From: Bordetella sp. H567
GTDB taxonomy: Bacteria > Pseudomonadota > Gammaproteobacteria > Burkholderiales > Burkholderiaceae_B
Reading direction: 5' to 3'
Assembly: GCF_001704295.1 (NCBI RefSeq)
Contig: NZ_CP012334.1
Span: 1,252,084 to 1,316,083, forward strand
DNA: 64,000 nucleotides
Numbering within the stretch: the stretch's first letter is position 1; each line of letters opens with the position of its first letter. The position numbers and the translations under genes are program-made. Positions 36,571 to 47,054 of this stretch are shown one piece after another. The notes beneath the pieces were generated by a model that saw only the letters and a program-made list of their open reading frames with translations, was not told where the DNA came from and searched no databases.

Positions 36571-38702
36571 TGGGCCAGCCGGGAAATGTCTGCGACCTTG
36601 TTCATCAAGCCATGGAGTTCGCCCAGCAAGGCCAGGCGGTTGGCGCGCACGGCCGGGTCGTCGGCCATGACCATGACATCGGCGAAAAACGCGTCCACCG
36701 CTTCGCGCGCCTGGGCCAGCGTGCTCAGGCTGCCGGCGAAGTCGCCGGCCTCGAACTGCGACTGCGCGCGCGGACTCAAGCGTTCGATCGCCTGTGCGAG
36801 CGCAAGTTCCGCGGGTTCCCGCAGGCGCGCGGCGTCGACGGCGCCGATATCGCCTTCGGCCTTCTTCAGCAGATTGCCCACCCGTTTATTCGCGGCGGCC
36901 AGGCTGCCGGCTTCCGGCAGCGCGCCGAAGTTCGTGACGGCACGTACGCGGGCGGCAACCTGGTGCAGCGGCGGCGCCAGGGCGATCACGGCATCCACGG
37001 CATTGCGTTCGAATTCCGCGGCCAGCTGGTTGCGGTAGCGTTCGTAGATGAAGTCGCCGACTTCGGCCAGCACGCTGTCGGCGATCTGGCCCGGTCCGAA
37101 GCTGTCCGCCGCCAGGCGCAGCACGCCGTGCAGCGCCAGCGGACCGTTTTCACTGGGTTTGAGCCAGCCGCCGGCAGCCAGTTGTTCGAAGGCGCTGATC
37201 AGGCCCAGGGCAGCGCGGCGCAGCCCATACGGATCGCGTTCGCCGGTCGGCGCCAGGCCGATGCTCCAGATGCCGACCAGGGTTTCGGCGCGTTCGGCGA
37301 TGAACAGCACGGCCATGATCAGGTCATCGCGCTGCACCGGCGTATCGAGGCGGTTGCGGTACTGTTCGCGCAGCGCCCGGACCACCTCCGGCGCTTCGCC
37401 GTCCGCTTCGGCGTAGTAGGCGCCCATGATTCCCTGCAGCTCCGGGAACTCGCCAACCATCAGCGTGCCCAGGTCGGCCTTGGCCAGCAGGGCAGCGCGA
37501 TCGGCCGCTTGCGGATCCGCGCCCAGCGCCTGCGCCACGCCGCGCGCCACCGCGCGCACGCGCTCCACGCGCTGCAGCTGGGTGCCCAGCTTGTTGTGAT
37601 AGACGATGCTGCCCAGCTGGGCCACACGCTCGGCCAGCGGTGTCTTGCGGTCGGTCTCGAAGAAGAACTGCGCATCGGCCAGCCGCGGCCGCACCACGCG
37701 CTGGTTCCCTTCGACGATATTCACCGGATCGCGCACTTGCACATTGCTGACGATCAGGAAACGGTGTGTCAGCTTGCCCGTGTCCGGCGCGAAGAGCGGG
37801 AAGTACTTCTGGTTCAGGCGCATGGTCAGGATCAGGCATTCCTGCGGCACCTGGAGGAAGCGCGGTTCGAATTCGCCGACGTACACCGTGGGGTGCTCGA
37901 CCAGCGCCGTGACTTCATCCAGCAGCGCGGGGACTTCCGGATCGCTGCCCAGCGTGGCGCCCAGACGGGTGGCATGGGTATCCAACTGGCGCGAGATTTC
38001 GTCGCGGCGGGCGTCGAAGGCGGCGATCACACGGCCGGTGTCGGCCAACTGGCCGACATAGGCGTCGGCATCGCGCAGGGCGATGGCGCCTTCGCTCATG
38101 AATCGATGGCCCAGCGTGGCGCGGCCGGCGCTCAGGCCCAGCACAGCGATATCGACCACATCGGCCCCGAACAGCGCCACCAGGCCATGCGCGGGACGCA
38201 CGAACTTCACGGTGGTCACGCCGTCGGCCAACTGGTAGCTCATGACCTTGGGTATCGGCAGGCCGGCGAGGGCGGCCTCCAGCGCCTGCTGCAGCCCGTC
38301 GGCCAGGCGCGCGCCGGGCGCGGTGCCGCGCGCCACCAGGTAATCCTGCTTGCCGTCGGATTCGCGCGCCAGCGTGGCGGCGTCCACGGCATCCAGTCCC
38401 TTGGCGGCCAGTTTCTTCAGCAGCGCAGGCGTCGGGCGCCCGTCGGCATCCAGGCCCACTTTCACGGGCATCAGTTTTTCCGCGTAGTCCTGGTCGGGCG
38501 CCTGGGCCAGCACGGCCGACAGGTGCACGGCCAGGCGCCGCGGCGTGGCATAGGGCTCGGCGCGGCAATCCGCGGCCAGCAGGCCGCGCGTCGCCAGCCC
38601 CTGGCGGATGCCCTCGGCAAACGCATCGCCCAACTTGCGCAAGGCCTTGGGGGGCAGTTCTTCGGTCAGCAGCTCGACCAGCAGCGGGCGGAAGTCGCTC
38701 AT
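36567..38702 (-). CDS. glyS: glycine--tRNA ligase beta subunit
   Basis: The larger subunit of the bacterial heterotetrameric glycyl-tRNA synthetase; it contains the tRNA-binding parts. At 711 residues it has the normal length, the family start '[20 protein letters not shown]' and the conserved 'FRLILTMR'-like core (here '[17 protein letters not shown]'), ending in a helical anticodon-binding domain ('[20 protein letters not shown]'). It overlaps glyQ and gmhB by 4 bases each. A tRNA-Gly gene is also in the window. Confidence 0.98.
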   Translation of the reverse strand: MSDFRPLLVELLTEELPPKALRKLGDAFAEGIRQGLATRGLLAADCRAEPYATPRRLAVHLSAVLAQAPDQDYAEKLMPVKVGLDADGRPTPALLKKLAAKGLDAVDAATLARESDGKQDYLVARGTAPGARLADGLQQALEAALAGLPIPKVMSYQLADGVTTVKFVRPAHGLVALFGADVVDIAVLGLSAGRATLGHRFMSEGAIALRDADAYVGQLADTGRVIAAFDARRDEISRQLDTHATRLGATLGSDPEVPALLDEVTALVEHPTVYVGEFEPRFLQVPQECLILTMRLNQKYFPLFAPDTGKLTHRFLIVSNVQVRDPVNIVEGNQRVVRPRLADAQFFFETDRKTPLAERVAQLGSIVYHNKLGTQLQRVERVRAVARGVAQALGADPQAADRAALLAKADLGTLMVGEFPELQGIMGAYYAEADGEAPEVVRALREQYRNRLDTPVQRDDLIMAVLFIAERAETLVGIWSIGLAPTGERDPYGLRRAALGLISAFEQLAAGGWLKPSENGPLALHGVLRLAADSFGPGQIADSVLAEVGDFIYERYRNQLAAEFERNAVDAVIALAPPLHQVAARVRAVTNFGALPEAGSLAAANKRVGNLLKKAEGDIGAVDAARLREPAELALAQAIERLSPRAQSQFEAGDFAGSLSTLAQAREAVDAFFADVMVMADDPAVRANRLALLGELHGLMNKVADISRLAQ

Positions 38703-39610
38703 TGCACGGCCTCCGCGGCGGCGCGGCCGGCAAGCATGGGGAAGCCCAGCCGTTCGCGGGAATCGTAATAGGCCTGCGCGATGGCGCGCGACAGGTTGCG
38801 GATGCGGCCGATGTAGGCGGCACGCTCGGTGACGCTGATGGCGCCGCGCGCATCCAGCATGTTGAAGGTGTGCGCGGCCTTGAGCACCGCTTCATAGGCC
38901 GGCAGGGCCAGCGGCACTTCCATCAGGCGCTTCGCCTCGGATTCGTAGTCGTTGAAATGCGCGAACAGCATATCGGCCGAGGAGTATTCGAAGTTGTAGG
39001 TGGATTGCTCCACCTCGTTCTGGTGAAAGACGTCGCCGTACTTGACCGGGCGGCCGTCGGGGCCGAGCGTCCAGACCAGGTCGTAGACGCTCTGGACGTC
39101 CTGCAGGTACATGGCCAGGCGTTCCAGGCCATAGGTGATCTCTCCGGTGGTGGGCGTGCAATTCAGGCCGCCGACCTGCTGGAAGTAGGTGAATTGAGTG
39201 ACTTCCATCCCGTTCAGCCAGACTTCCCAGCCCAGGCCCCAGGCACCCAGCGTGGGGTTTTCCCAGTCATCCTCGACGAAGCGGATGTCGTGGTGCGTGG
39301 GGTCGATGCCCAGCGCCTTCAAGGAGCCGATGTACAGGTCCAGGATTTCCGGGGGCGCCGGTTTCAGCACGACCTGGTACTGGTAATAGTGCTGCAAGCG
39401 GTTGGGGTTTTCGCCGTAGCGGCCGTCCTTGGGGCGGCGCGACGGCTGCACATAGGCGGCGCGCCAGGGCTCGGGCCCGATCGCGCGCAGAAAAGTGGCC
39501 GTATGGGAGGTTCCCGCGCCGACTTCCATGTCGTAGGGCTGCAGCAGCGTGCAACCCTGCTTATCCCAGTATTCCTGGAGTTTTAGGATGATTTGCTGAA
39601 AGGTAAGCAT
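38699..39610 (-). CDS. glyQ: glycine--tRNA ligase alpha subunit
   Basis: The catalytic core subunit of heterotetrameric GlyRS (class II). The ATG at 39610 ([15 protein letters not shown]) gives 303 residues, the usual length; the frame is open to 39796 without conservation. Family motifs are '[19 protein letters not shown]', '[20 protein letters not shown]' and '[20 protein letters not shown]'. It is the first gene of a six-gene operon and is divergent from a crotonase gene. The lnt gene often found upstream of glyQ in betaproteobacteria is absent. Confidence 0.98.
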   Translation of the reverse strand: MLTFQQIILKLQEYWDKQGCTLLQPYDMEVGAGTSHTATFLRAIGPEPWRAAYVQPSRRPKDGRYGENPNRLQHYYQYQVVLKPAPPEILDLYIGSLKALGIDPTHHDIRFVEDDWENPTLGAWGLGWEVWLNGMEVTQFTYFQQVGGLNCTPTTGEITYGLERLAMYLQDVQSVYDLVWTLGPDGRPVKYGDVFHQNEVEQSTYNFEYSSADMLFAHFNDYESEAKRLMEVPLALPAYEAVLKAAHTFNMLDARGAISVTERAAYIGRIRNLSRAIAQAYYDSRERLGFPMLAGRAAAEAVQ

Positions 39611-39779
39611 GGTGCTGGGGAAATCGCCGGGTGGGCCTGCCGATAGGAAACCCGGCATTTTACTGGACCCGGCCCGCCTGCCGGAAAATCGTCCGCCGGC
39701 GTTGGTCGTATCATTCCATTTCCGCGGCCAGCCCGGGCCCGCAAGCCGGCGCGCCGCCCATCGGAAGGAGAACAACGCC

Positions 39780-40547
39780 ATGGCCGACCTGATCAAGGTT
39801 GAACTGGTCGACGGTATTCAGACCATTACCATCAACCGTCCCGACGCCCGCAATGCCATCAACCTGGAAACCGCGCAGGCCATGGCCGCCGCGTTGGACG
39901 AGCTGGACAACAACCCGGCCGCGCGCATCGGCATCCTGACCGGCGCCAATAATACGTTTTCCTCCGGCATGGACCTGAAAGCCTTCGCGCAGAGCGGCGA
40001 GCGGCCCTTGATTCCCGGGCGCGGCTTTGCCGGGCTGAACGAAGCGCCGCCCAAGAAGCCGCTGATCGCGGCCGTGGAAGGCTTTGCCCTGGCCGGCGGC
40101 TTCGAGATCGCGCTGGCCTGCGACCTGATCGTCGCCGCCCGCAACGCCAATTTCGGCTTGCCGGAAGTCAAGCGCGGGCTGGTGGCGGGATCCGGCGGCA
40201 TGCTGCGGTTGCCCCGCCGCCTGCCCTACCACATCGCCATGGAAGTCATCCTGACCGGCGACATGCTCAGCGCGGAACGCGCCCATTCCTACGGCCTGGT
40301 GAATCGCCTGGCGGAGCCCGGCCAGGCGCTGGCCGAGGCCATGGCGCTGGCCCGCGCCATCGTCGAAAACGCGCCGCTCGCGGTGCAGACCGCCAAGAGC
40401 ATCGTCTCGCAAGCGGTCGACTGGGAGCAGGCCGGCATGTTCGATCGCCAGCGGCCCCTGATCGCCCATATTTTCACTTCCGCCGATGCCAAGGAAGGCT
40501 CCACCGCCTTCAAGGAAAAGCGCAAGCCCGTCTGGCAGGGAAAATAA
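39780..40547 (+). CDS. crotonase-family enoyl-CoA hydratase
   Basis: The ATG at 39780, behind a GGAAGGAG ribosome site, gives 255 residues of the enoyl-CoA hydratase/isomerase fold: '[14 protein letters not shown]', '[17 protein letters not shown]' (oxyanion hole Gly), '[20 protein letters not shown]' and '[20 protein letters not shown]'. The catalytic Glu pair of a true hydratase is only partly kept: one Glu lies at 'LPEVKRG', while the earlier position reads 'GGFEIAL'. The exact reaction is therefore open. It stands alone, closed by a GC-rich hairpin. Confidence 0.88.
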   Translation: MADLIKVELVDGIQTITINRPDARNAINLETAQAMAAALDELDNNPAARIGILTGANNTFSSGMDLKAFAQSGERPLIPGRGFAGLNEAPPKKPLIAAVEGFALAGGFEIALACDLIVAARNANFGLPEVKRGLVAGSGGMLRLPRRLPYHIAMEVILTGDMLSAERAHSYGLVNRLAEPGQALAEAMALARAIVENAPLAVQTAKSIVSQAVDWEQAGMFDRQRPLIAHIFTSADAKEGSTAFKEKRKPVWQGK

Positions 40548-40553
40548 ACGACC

Positions 40554-40586
40554 CGGCGGGCCGGCGCCGACAAAGCCGGCCCGCCG
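40554..40586 (+). terminator. GC-rich hairpin after the crotonase gene
   Basis: A 12-base perfect stem (CGGCGGGCCGGC with its complement at 40575-40586) and a 9-base loop, 6 bases past the stop codon. There is no T run. Directly behind it is TATACT (40590-40595), a possible -10 for the class I fumarase gene. Confidence 0.55.
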
Positions 40587-40669
40587 TCCTATACTCTTGC
40601 GCCGCGGTTCCGCCGGCCGGTGCCGCCCAAGCTCCCACTACAGCTCACCCCTTACCGCTACCGTACGTC

Positions 40670-42190
40670 ATGACCGTCATCAAGGAAGAAGATTTCATCC
40701 AGTCCATCGCGGATGGCATCCAGTTCATCAGCTACTACCATCCCGTTGACTACATCCGCCACCTGGCGCGCGCCTACGAGCGCGAGGAAAGCGAGGCGGC
40801 GCGCGACGCCATCGCGCAGATCCTGACCAATTCGCGCATGTGCGCCGAAGGCAAGCGGCCGTTGTGCCAGGACACCGGCATCGTCAACGTCTTCCTGAAG
40901 GTCGGCATGAACGTGCGTTTCGAGACGTCGCGCAGCCTGCAGGAACTGTGCGACGAAGGCGTGCGGCGCGGCTATACGAACACGGACAACCCGCTGCGCG
41001 CCTCCGTGCTGGACGATCCGCTGTTCGCCCGCCGCAATACCAAGGACAACACGCCCTGTATCGTGAACGTCGAACTGGTGCCCGGCGACAAGGTCGACGT
41101 GCAACTGGCGTCCAAGGGGGGCGGGTCGGAGAATAAATCCAAGTTCGCCATGCTCAATCCCAGCGATTCGCTGGTGGACTGGGTGCTGAAGACGGTGCCC
41201 ACCATGGGCGCGGGCTGGTGTCCCCCGGGCATGCTGGGCATCGGCGTGGGCGGCACGGCCGAAAAAGCCATGCTGATGGCCAAGCAGTCGCTCATGGACG
41301 ATATCGACATGTACGAGCTGCTGCAGCGCGGCCCGCAGAACAAGCTGGAAGAGCTGCGCATCGAGCTGTACGAGAAGGTCAATGCGCTGGGTATCGGCGC
41401 GCAGGGCCTGGGTGGGCTGACCACCGTGCTGGACATCAAGATCGCCACCTTCCCGACGCACGCCGCCTCGCTGCCCGTGGCGATGATCCCCAACTGCGCG
41501 GCCACGCGCCACGCGCATTTCGAACTGGACGGCAGCGGCGCCGCGCATCTGACGCCGCCGTCGCTGTCCGAATGGCCGGAAGTCCGCTGGGCGCCGGACT
41601 ACAACAAGTCCCGGCAGGTCAACCTGGATACGCTGACCAAGGAAGAAGTGGCCAGCTGGAAACCCGGCCAGACGCTGCTGCTGTCGGGCAAGATGCTGAC
41701 CGGCCGCGACGCCGCGCACAAGCGCATCCAGGACATGCTGGCCAAGGGCGAGCCGCTGCCGGTGGATTTCCGCAACCGCGTGATCTATTACGTCGGCCCG
41801 GTGGACCCCGTGCGCGACGAGGTCGTCGGCCCCGCCGGCCCGACCACGTCCACCCGCATGGACAAGTTCACCGACATGATGCTGGACAAGACCGGCCTGA
41901 TCGCCATGATAGGCAAGTCCGAGCGCGGCCCGGTCGCCATCGACGCCATCCGCAAGCATCAATCGGCCTACCTGATGGCCGTGGGTGGCGCGGCCTACCT
42001 GGTGTCCAAGGCAATCCGCGCCGCCAAGGTCCTGGCCTTCGAGGACCTGGGCATGGAAGCCATCTACGAGTTCGACGTCAAGGATATGCCCGTTACCGTG
42101 GCCGTGGATGCGCAGGGTACCTCGGTGCATACGACCGGCCCGCGCGAGTGGCAGGCCCGTATCGGCAAGATCCCGGTCGCGGTGGCCTGA
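40670..42190 (+). CDS. fumarate hydratase, class I (iron-sulfur)
   Basis: An oxygen-sensitive [4Fe-4S] fumarase interconverting fumarate and malate in the TCA cycle. The 506 residues fuse the alpha and beta parts found separately in tartrate dehydratase. Cluster Cys ligands are visible in 'PLCQDTGIVNVF' (Cys66), 'AGWCPPGMLGIGVGGTAEKA' and 'IPNCAATRHAHFELDG'. The beta part has 'LLSGKMLTGRDAAHKRI' and 'VGPAGPTTSTRMDKFTDMML'. An oxygen-stable class II enzyme (fumC) is encoded 13 kb away, a common pairing that lets the cell cope with iron limitation or oxidative stress. Confidence 0.96.
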   Translation: MTVIKEEDFIQSIADGIQFISYYHPVDYIRHLARAYEREESEAARDAIAQILTNSRMCAEGKRPLCQDTGIVNVFLKVGMNVRFETSRSLQELCDEGVRRGYTNTDNPLRASVLDDPLFARRNTKDNTPCIVNVELVPGDKVDVQLASKGGGSENKSKFAMLNPSDSLVDWVLKTVPTMGAGWCPPGMLGIGVGGTAEKAMLMAKQSLMDDIDMYELLQRGPQNKLEELRIELYEKVNALGIGAQGLGGLTTVLDIKIATFPTHAASLPVAMIPNCAATRHAHFELDGSGAAHLTPPSLSEWPEVRWAPDYNKSRQVNLDTLTKEEVASWKPGQTLLLSGKMLTGRDAAHKRIQDMLAKGEPLPVDFRNRVIYYVGPVDPVRDEVVGPAGPTTSTRMDKFTDMMLDKTGLIAMIGKSERGPVAIDAIRKHQSAYLMAVGGAAYLVSKAIRAAKVLAFEDLGMEAIYEFDVKDMPVTVAVDAQGTSVHTTGPREWQARIGKIPVAVA

Positions 42191-42320
42191 AGCGCCGGCC
42201 GCGTAGCGGCGGCGGGCACGATACGGCGAGGACCGAAGCATCGGCCCCTCCATCCGCATCAGAATGCAAGCAGTGCCGCGGGTGTCGCGGCATTGTGGCC
42301 ATCTGATCGGAGCGTCTCGC

Positions 42321-43730
42321 ATGCATCTGGCTTGCACACTGCCGCCCTCGCGGTTCTTCGGCACACGGGTGGTGCGATGCGCCTTCGTGCTCGCCATGCT
42401 CGGCTGGGGCACGGGCTTCTACGGGCCGCCCATCTATCTGGCCGAAGTGGCGGCCCGGACCGGGTGGCCGTTGACACGGGTCTCCGCCGCGGTGACGGTG
42501 CATTTTCTGGTCGGCGCGCTGGTGGCCGCCAACCTGCCTCGCCTGCATGCGCGCCTGGGATTGGCGGTCACCACCACCTTGGGCGCGGTGATGACCGGTA
42601 TCGGCGTGTTCGGATGGGCGGTGGCCTGGCACGCCTGGCACTTGTTCGCCGCCGCCCTGTTGAGCGGCGCGGGATGGGTGGCGATGGGGGCGGTGGCCGT
42701 CAATGCCATCGTCGCGCGCTGGTATGTCGGCGGGCGGCCCGGGGCCTTGGCCCGCGCGTACAACGGCGCGAGCGTGGGCGGCGCGGTTTTTTCGCCCTTA
42801 TGGGTGGCGTTGATCCATGCCTGGGGGTTTCCCGCCGCGGCAGCCGTGGTGGGGGCGGCGATGGTCCTTATCGTCGCGGCGATGAGCCGTCTGGTGTTCT
42901 CGCGGACCCCCGAATCGCTGGGGCAAGCCTTGGACGGCGGCACCGGCCGGCATGGCCTGGACGGTGGCGCCGTCTTGCATGAGAAGGACGGCGCGGCCAT
43001 TCAGGCCAGCGGCCGGACGGCTCGATCCCGCCCGGCGGCCGGATTGCCCGGCGGCGCGCTATGGCGTGACCGCGCCTTCCAGACGCTGGCGGCGGGCATG
43101 GCGCTGGGCCTGTTCGCGCAGATCGGCTTGCTGGCGCACCTGTTCACGCAGCTGGCGCCTATCGTGGGGGCGCAGGAGGCCGGAATCCTCATGGGTGCCT
43201 GCACGGCCTGCGCGATTCTCGGACGCACCGTGGCCGTACGGGCGCTTGCGCCCGGGGGGCCGGCAAGCCGGCTGGCCGGCGCGGCACCGGGGGGCACCGC
43301 GCCGTTTGGCGACAGGCGCCTCGTGGCCGCGGCAAGCTACGGGGTCCAGGCCGCGGGCGCCGCCATCCTGCTGGCCGCATGGGGCGGCCCGGTGTGGCCC
43401 ATCGCCGCGGGCGTGGCGCTATTCGGCATGGGTATCGGTAACGCGACGTCGCTGCCGCCGGCCATCGCGCAAGCCGATTTCGCGGCGGCCGACGTCCCGC
43501 GGGTCGTGGCCCTGATCGTCGCGATCGCCCAGGCGAGCTATGCGTTCGCGCCCGCGATATTCGGGATACTGCTGTACGCCGGCCAGCCAGGCTCGTCATC
43601 GACCAGCGGCCACACCGCCCTGCTGTTCTCTGGAGCGGTCGCCATCCAGATCGCCGCGGCGGCCATGCTGCTTGCCGGCCGCCGCGCGGGTGGGCACTTG
43701 CCGTCCTCGGCAGCGTCCGGCCAGCCTTGA
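42321..43730 (+). CDS. MFS transporter
   Basis: 469 residues from the ATG at 42321 (CGGAG ribosome site), with about twelve hydrophobic segments and a central Gly/Ala/Arg-rich cytoplasmic loop near residues 205-250. The first half shows 'GWGTGFYGPPIYLAEVAART' and 'YNGASVGGAVFSPLWVALI', typical of the monocarboxylate/oxalate-formate-like MFS branch. No substrate can be read from the sequence. It converges on folK with a two-base gap and is not obviously linked to the fumarase upstream (130 bases). Confidence 0.9.
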   Translation: MHLACTLPPSRFFGTRVVRCAFVLAMLGWGTGFYGPPIYLAEVAARTGWPLTRVSAAVTVHFLVGALVAANLPRLHARLGLAVTTTLGAVMTGIGVFGWAVAWHAWHLFAAALLSGAGWVAMGAVAVNAIVARWYVGGRPGALARAYNGASVGGAVFSPLWVALIHAWGFPAAAAVVGAAMVLIVAAMSRLVFSRTPESLGQALDGGTGRHGLDGGAVLHEKDGAAIQASGRTARSRPAAGLPGGALWRDRAFQTLAAGMALGLFAQIGLLAHLFTQLAPIVGAQEAGILMGACTACAILGRTVAVRALAPGGPASRLAGAAPGGTAPFGDRRLVAAASYGVQAAGAAILLAAWGGPVWPIAAGVALFGMGIGNATSLPPAIAQADFAAADVPRVVALIVAIAQASYAFAPAIFGILLYAGQPGSSSTSGHTALLFSGAVAIQIAAAAMLLAGRRAGGHLPSSAASGQP

Positions 43731-43731
43731 T

Positions 43732-44274
43732 TCACGCCGGCGATTCAGGCAAGGGCTGGATGGCCTGGCCGCCGCAGCGGGCCAGCAGCGTGTCCAGGCC
43801 TGCACCGTCCAGCACCATGCCCGGCGCCAGGTCGCGCAGCGGCAGTAGAACGAAGGCACGTTCCCGCATGCGCGGATGCGGCAGGGTCAAGCGCGGCGAG
43901 TCCAGCCGCAAGTCGCCGTAAATCAGCAGATCCAGGTCCAGCGTGCGGGGGGCATTGCGATAGGGGCGTTCGCGGCCATGCGCTTGTTCGATCGCTTGTA
44001 GCGCGTCCAGCAGCGCCAGCGGCGGCAGCGTGGTGCGCAGGCGGGCGACCGCGTTGATGAAATCCGGGCCGCTCGCATCCACCGGCGCGGATCGGTAGAA
44101 GGGCGATGCGGCGCATTCGCCGATGCCTGGGGTGGCGGCGAGTTCGCGCAAGGCCTGGCGCAGTGTCTCCGCGCCGTCGCCCAGGTTGGCGCCCAGGCCG
44201 ATATAGGCGGTGGCACCGGACGCCGCGGCGTCGGACGGCGCGCATTGCGCGGCCTCTGTCCCGTACGCCGCCAT
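43732..44274 (-). CDS. folK: 2-amino-4-hydroxy-6-hydroxymethyldihydropteridine pyrophosphokinase
   Basis: Transfers pyrophosphate from ATP to hydroxymethyl-dihydropterin in folate synthesis. The ATG at 44274 gives 180 residues with 'AYIGLGANLGDGAETLRQAL', 'YRSAPVDASGPDFINAV' and the signature 'RNAPRTLDLDLLIYGD'. It is 4 bases behind pcnB and the last gene of the hda-HAD-pcnB-folK operon; the pcnB-folK pair is conserved in many proteobacteria. Confidence 0.96.
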   Translation of the reverse strand: MAAYGTEAAQCAPSDAAASGATAYIGLGANLGDGAETLRQALRELAATPGIGECAASPFYRSAPVDASGPDFINAVARLRTTLPPLALLDALQAIEQAHGRERPYRNAPRTLDLDLLIYGDLRLDSPRLTLPHPRMRERAFVLLPLRDLAPGMVLDGAGLDTLLARCGGQAIQPLPESPA

Positions 44275-44278
44275 GGCT

Positions 44279-45652
44279 TTACTCGTCGTGGCCGTGCGCC
44301 ACCACGGCCTGGCCGCCACCACCGCTGCTGCGGCGGCGCGAACGCCGGCGGCGCGGCGCCGCCGCGTCATCGCCCTTGGCGCGCGGCGCGCGCGCGGCCT
44401 CGTCGATCATCTGGGCGCGCGTGGCGTCGTCGGCATTGGCCAGGTCCATCCACCATTGCGCCAGCACGCTGTCGAATTCCCCGGCCGCGGCGCGCAGCTG
44501 CAGGAAGTCACAGGCGGCACGGAAGCGAGGCTGCTCCAGCATGCGATAGATGGTCTTGCCCATGCGGCGCTCGAAGCGCGGCTGCATGAACCAGATTTCG
44601 CGCATATCGGCGGAAAAACGGCGCTGGATGGCCAGTTTTTCGGTTTGTTCGTCCAGCACCGAATCGGCCGCCTGCAGCAGCGCGGGTATCGGCAGCTCGC
44701 CCTGCTTGCACAGGTCGCGCCAACGGACTTCCACCTGCTGCCACAACAGCGCGGCAAAGAGGAAGCTGGGGCTGATGGTCTTGCCGGCGCGCACGCGGGC
44801 GTCGGTGCGTTCCAGCGCCAGTTCGACGAACTGCTCGCCCTGCGGCTGTTCCAGCACCACGTCGAGCAGGGGCAGCACCCCGTGATGCAGGCCCACGGCC
44901 CGCAACTGCCGCAGGCAATCCATGGCGTGGCCACAGGTCAGCAGCTTGAGCATTTCGTCGAACAGGCGCGAGGCCGGTACGTTTTCGATCAGGCTGGCCA
45001 TGGACTGGATGGGCGCGCGCGTGTCGTCGTCGATGGCACCGTTCAGCTTGGCCGCGAAGCGCACCGCGCGCAGCATGCGCACCGGGTCTTCGCGATAGCG
45101 CTTGGCCGGATCGCCGATCATGCGCACCATGCGCTTTTTCAAGTCGGCGACGCCGTTGTGGTAATCGATGACGATTTCCGTCAGCGGGTCGTAGTACAGC
45201 GCGTTCATGGTGAAATCGCGGCGCGCCGCGTCTTCTTCCTGGCTGCCGAAGACGTTGTCGCGCAGGATGCGGCCGTGTTCGTCGGTTTCCGTGTCTTCCG
45301 TGGCCAAGGCGCGGAAAGTCGACGTTTCGATGATTTCCTGGCCGAAGACCACGTGGACCAGCTGGAAACGGCGGCCGATGATGCGGGCGCGCCGGAACAG
45401 CGGGCGTATCTGCTCCGGCGTGGCGTTGGTCGCGATGTCGAAATCCTTGGGTTCGATGCCGACGATCAGGTCGCGCACCGCGCCCCCGACGAGATAGGCC
45501 TCGTAGCCCGCCTGGCGCAGGACTTCACAGACCTTGATGGCATGCCGCGATACGTTGCGGCGGTCGATGCCGTGGCGCTCTTGCGGGATGCGTAGCGGCC
45601 CGCGTGCCGGGAATAGCCGGGCGACGAATTTTTTTATGGTTTCCGTGATCAT
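44279..45652 (-). CDS. pcnB: poly(A) polymerase I PcnB
   Basis: Adds poly(A) tails that mark RNAs for decay. The ATG at 45652 gives 457 residues with the nucleotidyltransferase head 'AYLVGGAVRDLIVGIEPKDF' followed by DIAT (catalytic DxD), 'ARRDFTMNALYYDP' and 'YREDPVRMLRAVRFAAKL'. The C-terminus is a strongly basic Arg/Ser/Gly tail (about the last 35 residues, 'RRRRSRRRSSGGGGQ') of the kind used for RNA binding. This distinguishes it from the CCA-adding enzyme. Confidence 0.95.
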   Translation of the reverse strand: MITETIKKFVARLFPARGPLRIPQERHGIDRRNVSRHAIKVCEVLRQAGYEAYLVGGAVRDLIVGIEPKDFDIATNATPEQIRPLFRRARIIGRRFQLVHVVFGQEIIETSTFRALATEDTETDEHGRILRDNVFGSQEEDAARRDFTMNALYYDPLTEIVIDYHNGVADLKKRMVRMIGDPAKRYREDPVRMLRAVRFAAKLNGAIDDDTRAPIQSMASLIENVPASRLFDEMLKLLTCGHAMDCLRQLRAVGLHHGVLPLLDVVLEQPQGEQFVELALERTDARVRAGKTISPSFLFAALLWQQVEVRWRDLCKQGELPIPALLQAADSVLDEQTEKLAIQRRFSADMREIWFMQPRFERRMGKTIYRMLEQPRFRAACDFLQLRAAAGEFDSVLAQWWMDLANADDATRAQMIDEAARAPRAKGDDAAAPRRRRSRRRSSGGGGQAVVAHGHDE

Positions 45653-45657
45653 CGAAT

Positions 45658-46356
45658 TCAGGACTTCGCATCTTCCATGTGGGCAAACAGATCCAGCACC
45701 TGCCATCCCTTCGCCTGCGCAAGCTCGCGCAGCGCGGGACTGGGATTGGTCGCCACCGGCCGGGTGACCGCTTCCAGCAGCGGCACGTCGTTGATCGAGT
45801 CGCTATAAAAAAACGTTTCGGAAAAATCCGCAAGGGCCAGGCCCATTCCGGCCAGCCACTCGTTTACCCGCACTACCTTGCCTTCCTTGAAGCTGGGCGT
45901 ACCCGCGATGCGGCCCGTATAGCGGCCGGCGACGTATTCCGGCAGGGTTGCGACCAGGTGCGGCACGCCGAAGGCGCGGCTGATCGGCGCGGTGACGAAG
46001 TGGTTGGTGGCGGTGACCACCGCGCACAGGTCGCCGTTTTCGAGGTGTTCCTGCACCAGCCGCACGGCGGTGCCTTCGATGGCCGGACGGATGACCTCGG
46101 CCATGTATTGCTCGTGCCACAGGGCCAGTTCGAAAGGCGTATGGGCGGCCAGCAGCCCCAGCATGAATTCCGCCGATTGTTCCGCGGTCAGCTCGCCGCG
46201 GTTGTAGCGAACCATGAGGTCTTCGTTGCGCGCCCGCGCTTCGTCCGGATCGCCGGCGCGCCCCGTGCGGGCCAGGAAATCGGCCCACTGGTAATCGCTG
46301 TCCAGGGGCAGCAGCGTGTGATCGAGATCGAAGAGGGCCAGGCGTGCAGCAGTCAT
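45658..46356 (-). CDS. HAD-superfamily subfamily IB hydrolase
   Basis: 232 residues with HAD motif I 'LALFDLDHTLLPLDSDYQW', motif II 'CAVVTATNHFV', a Lys in 'PSFKEGKVVRV' and motif IV 'FFYSDSINDVPLLEAV'. The IB subfamily includes SerB-like phosphatases and the PSPase-homologue CicA; substrates range from phosphoserine to phospholipid precursors. The start overlaps the hda stop by 4 bases and the stop is 5 bases before pcnB. The true substrate is not assignable from sequence. Confidence 0.9.
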   Translation of the reverse strand: MTAARLALFDLDHTLLPLDSDYQWADFLARTGRAGDPDEARARNEDLMVRYNRGELTAEQSAEFMLGLLAAHTPFELALWHEQYMAEVIRPAIEGTAVRLVQEHLENGDLCAVVTATNHFVTAPISRAFGVPHLVATLPEYVAGRYTGRIAGTPSFKEGKVVRVNEWLAGMGLALADFSETFFYSDSINDVPLLEAVTRPVATNPSPALRELAQAKGWQVLDLFAHMEDAKS

Positions 46357-47054
46357 GAGGTAGGGGTATCCGGGTCCGCCAGCATTGCGCGCAGCAGCGG
46401 TATGGTCAAGGGCCGGCGCGTGGCCAGCGAATAGCGATCCAGGGCGTCCAGCAGCGCGGCCAGGCGGCGCATGTCGCGCTCGTAATGGGTGAGCATCCAG
46501 TTGATGACTTCCGGCGCCAGTTGCAGGCCGCGTTCGGCGGCCTGCGCGGAAAGCGCCGCCAGTTTGTCGGCGTCGGACAGCGGATCGAGGCGGAATACCA
46601 GGTCCCACCCCAGCCGGGTGCGCAGGTCCTCGCGCAGCGGCATGGCCAACGGGGCGCGGTCGCCGGCGACGGCCAGGGCGAAGGCATGCTGGGTTGCCGC
46701 CGATTCGCGCCAGCGATTGTACAAGGCAAACAGCGCCGCCTGCCCGGCATCGTCCATGCGGTGCAGGTCGTCCACCGCCACGATGGCCGGCATGGGATCG
46801 CCCGGATTGACCTGCGCCAGGGTCGCGAGTTCCGCCGCGGCGTCGCGGGCGCCGATATAGCGGCCCCCCGGCGCCCCCGCGATCGCGCGCAGCAGGTGGC
46901 TGCGCCCGCAACCGGCCGGACCCCACAGGTACAGCGCCCCCCCCGGCGACAGGCGGCGCGCCGCGTCCAGCGCCTGGCCATTGGGGCCGGCGATGTAGTT
47001 GCCCAGCGATGGCGCGGGCTCGGGAAGGACGTCTAGCAGCAGCTGTCGGTTCAT
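46353..47054 (-). CDS. hda: DnaA regulatory inactivator Hda
   Basis: A AAA+ protein that, bound to the DNA sliding clamp, stimulates ATP hydrolysis by DnaA and so prevents re-initiation. The 233 residues begin with the clamp-binding motif '[11 protein letters not shown]' and continue with a DnaA-like P-loop variant '[18 protein letters not shown]', Walker B '[16 protein letters not shown]' and the C-terminal '[19 protein letters not shown]'. It is divergent from purM, as in many betaproteobacteria, and leads the pcnB/folK operon. Confidence 0.94.
   Translation of the reverse strand: MNRQLLLDVLPEPAPSLGNYIAGPNGQALDAARRLSPGGALYLWGPAGCGRSHLLRAIAGAPGGRYIGARDAAAELATLAQVNPGDPMPAIVAVDDLHRMDDAGQAALFALYNRWRESAATQHAFALAVAGDRAPLAMPLREDLRTRLGWDLVFRLDPLSDADKLAALSAQAAERGLQLAPEVINWMLTHYERDMRRLAALLDALDRYSLATRRPLTIPLLRAMLADPDTPTS

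Noticed and set aside
36612-38768. A 718-codon plus-strand frame opposite glyS
   Set aside because: Antisense to a complete GlyS; the composition (His, Gln, Arg, Gly) is that of a mirror frame.
40658-42412. A 584-codon minus-strand frame opposite the class I fumarase
   Set aside because: Same reason: the plus strand encodes a complete enzyme with cluster cysteines.
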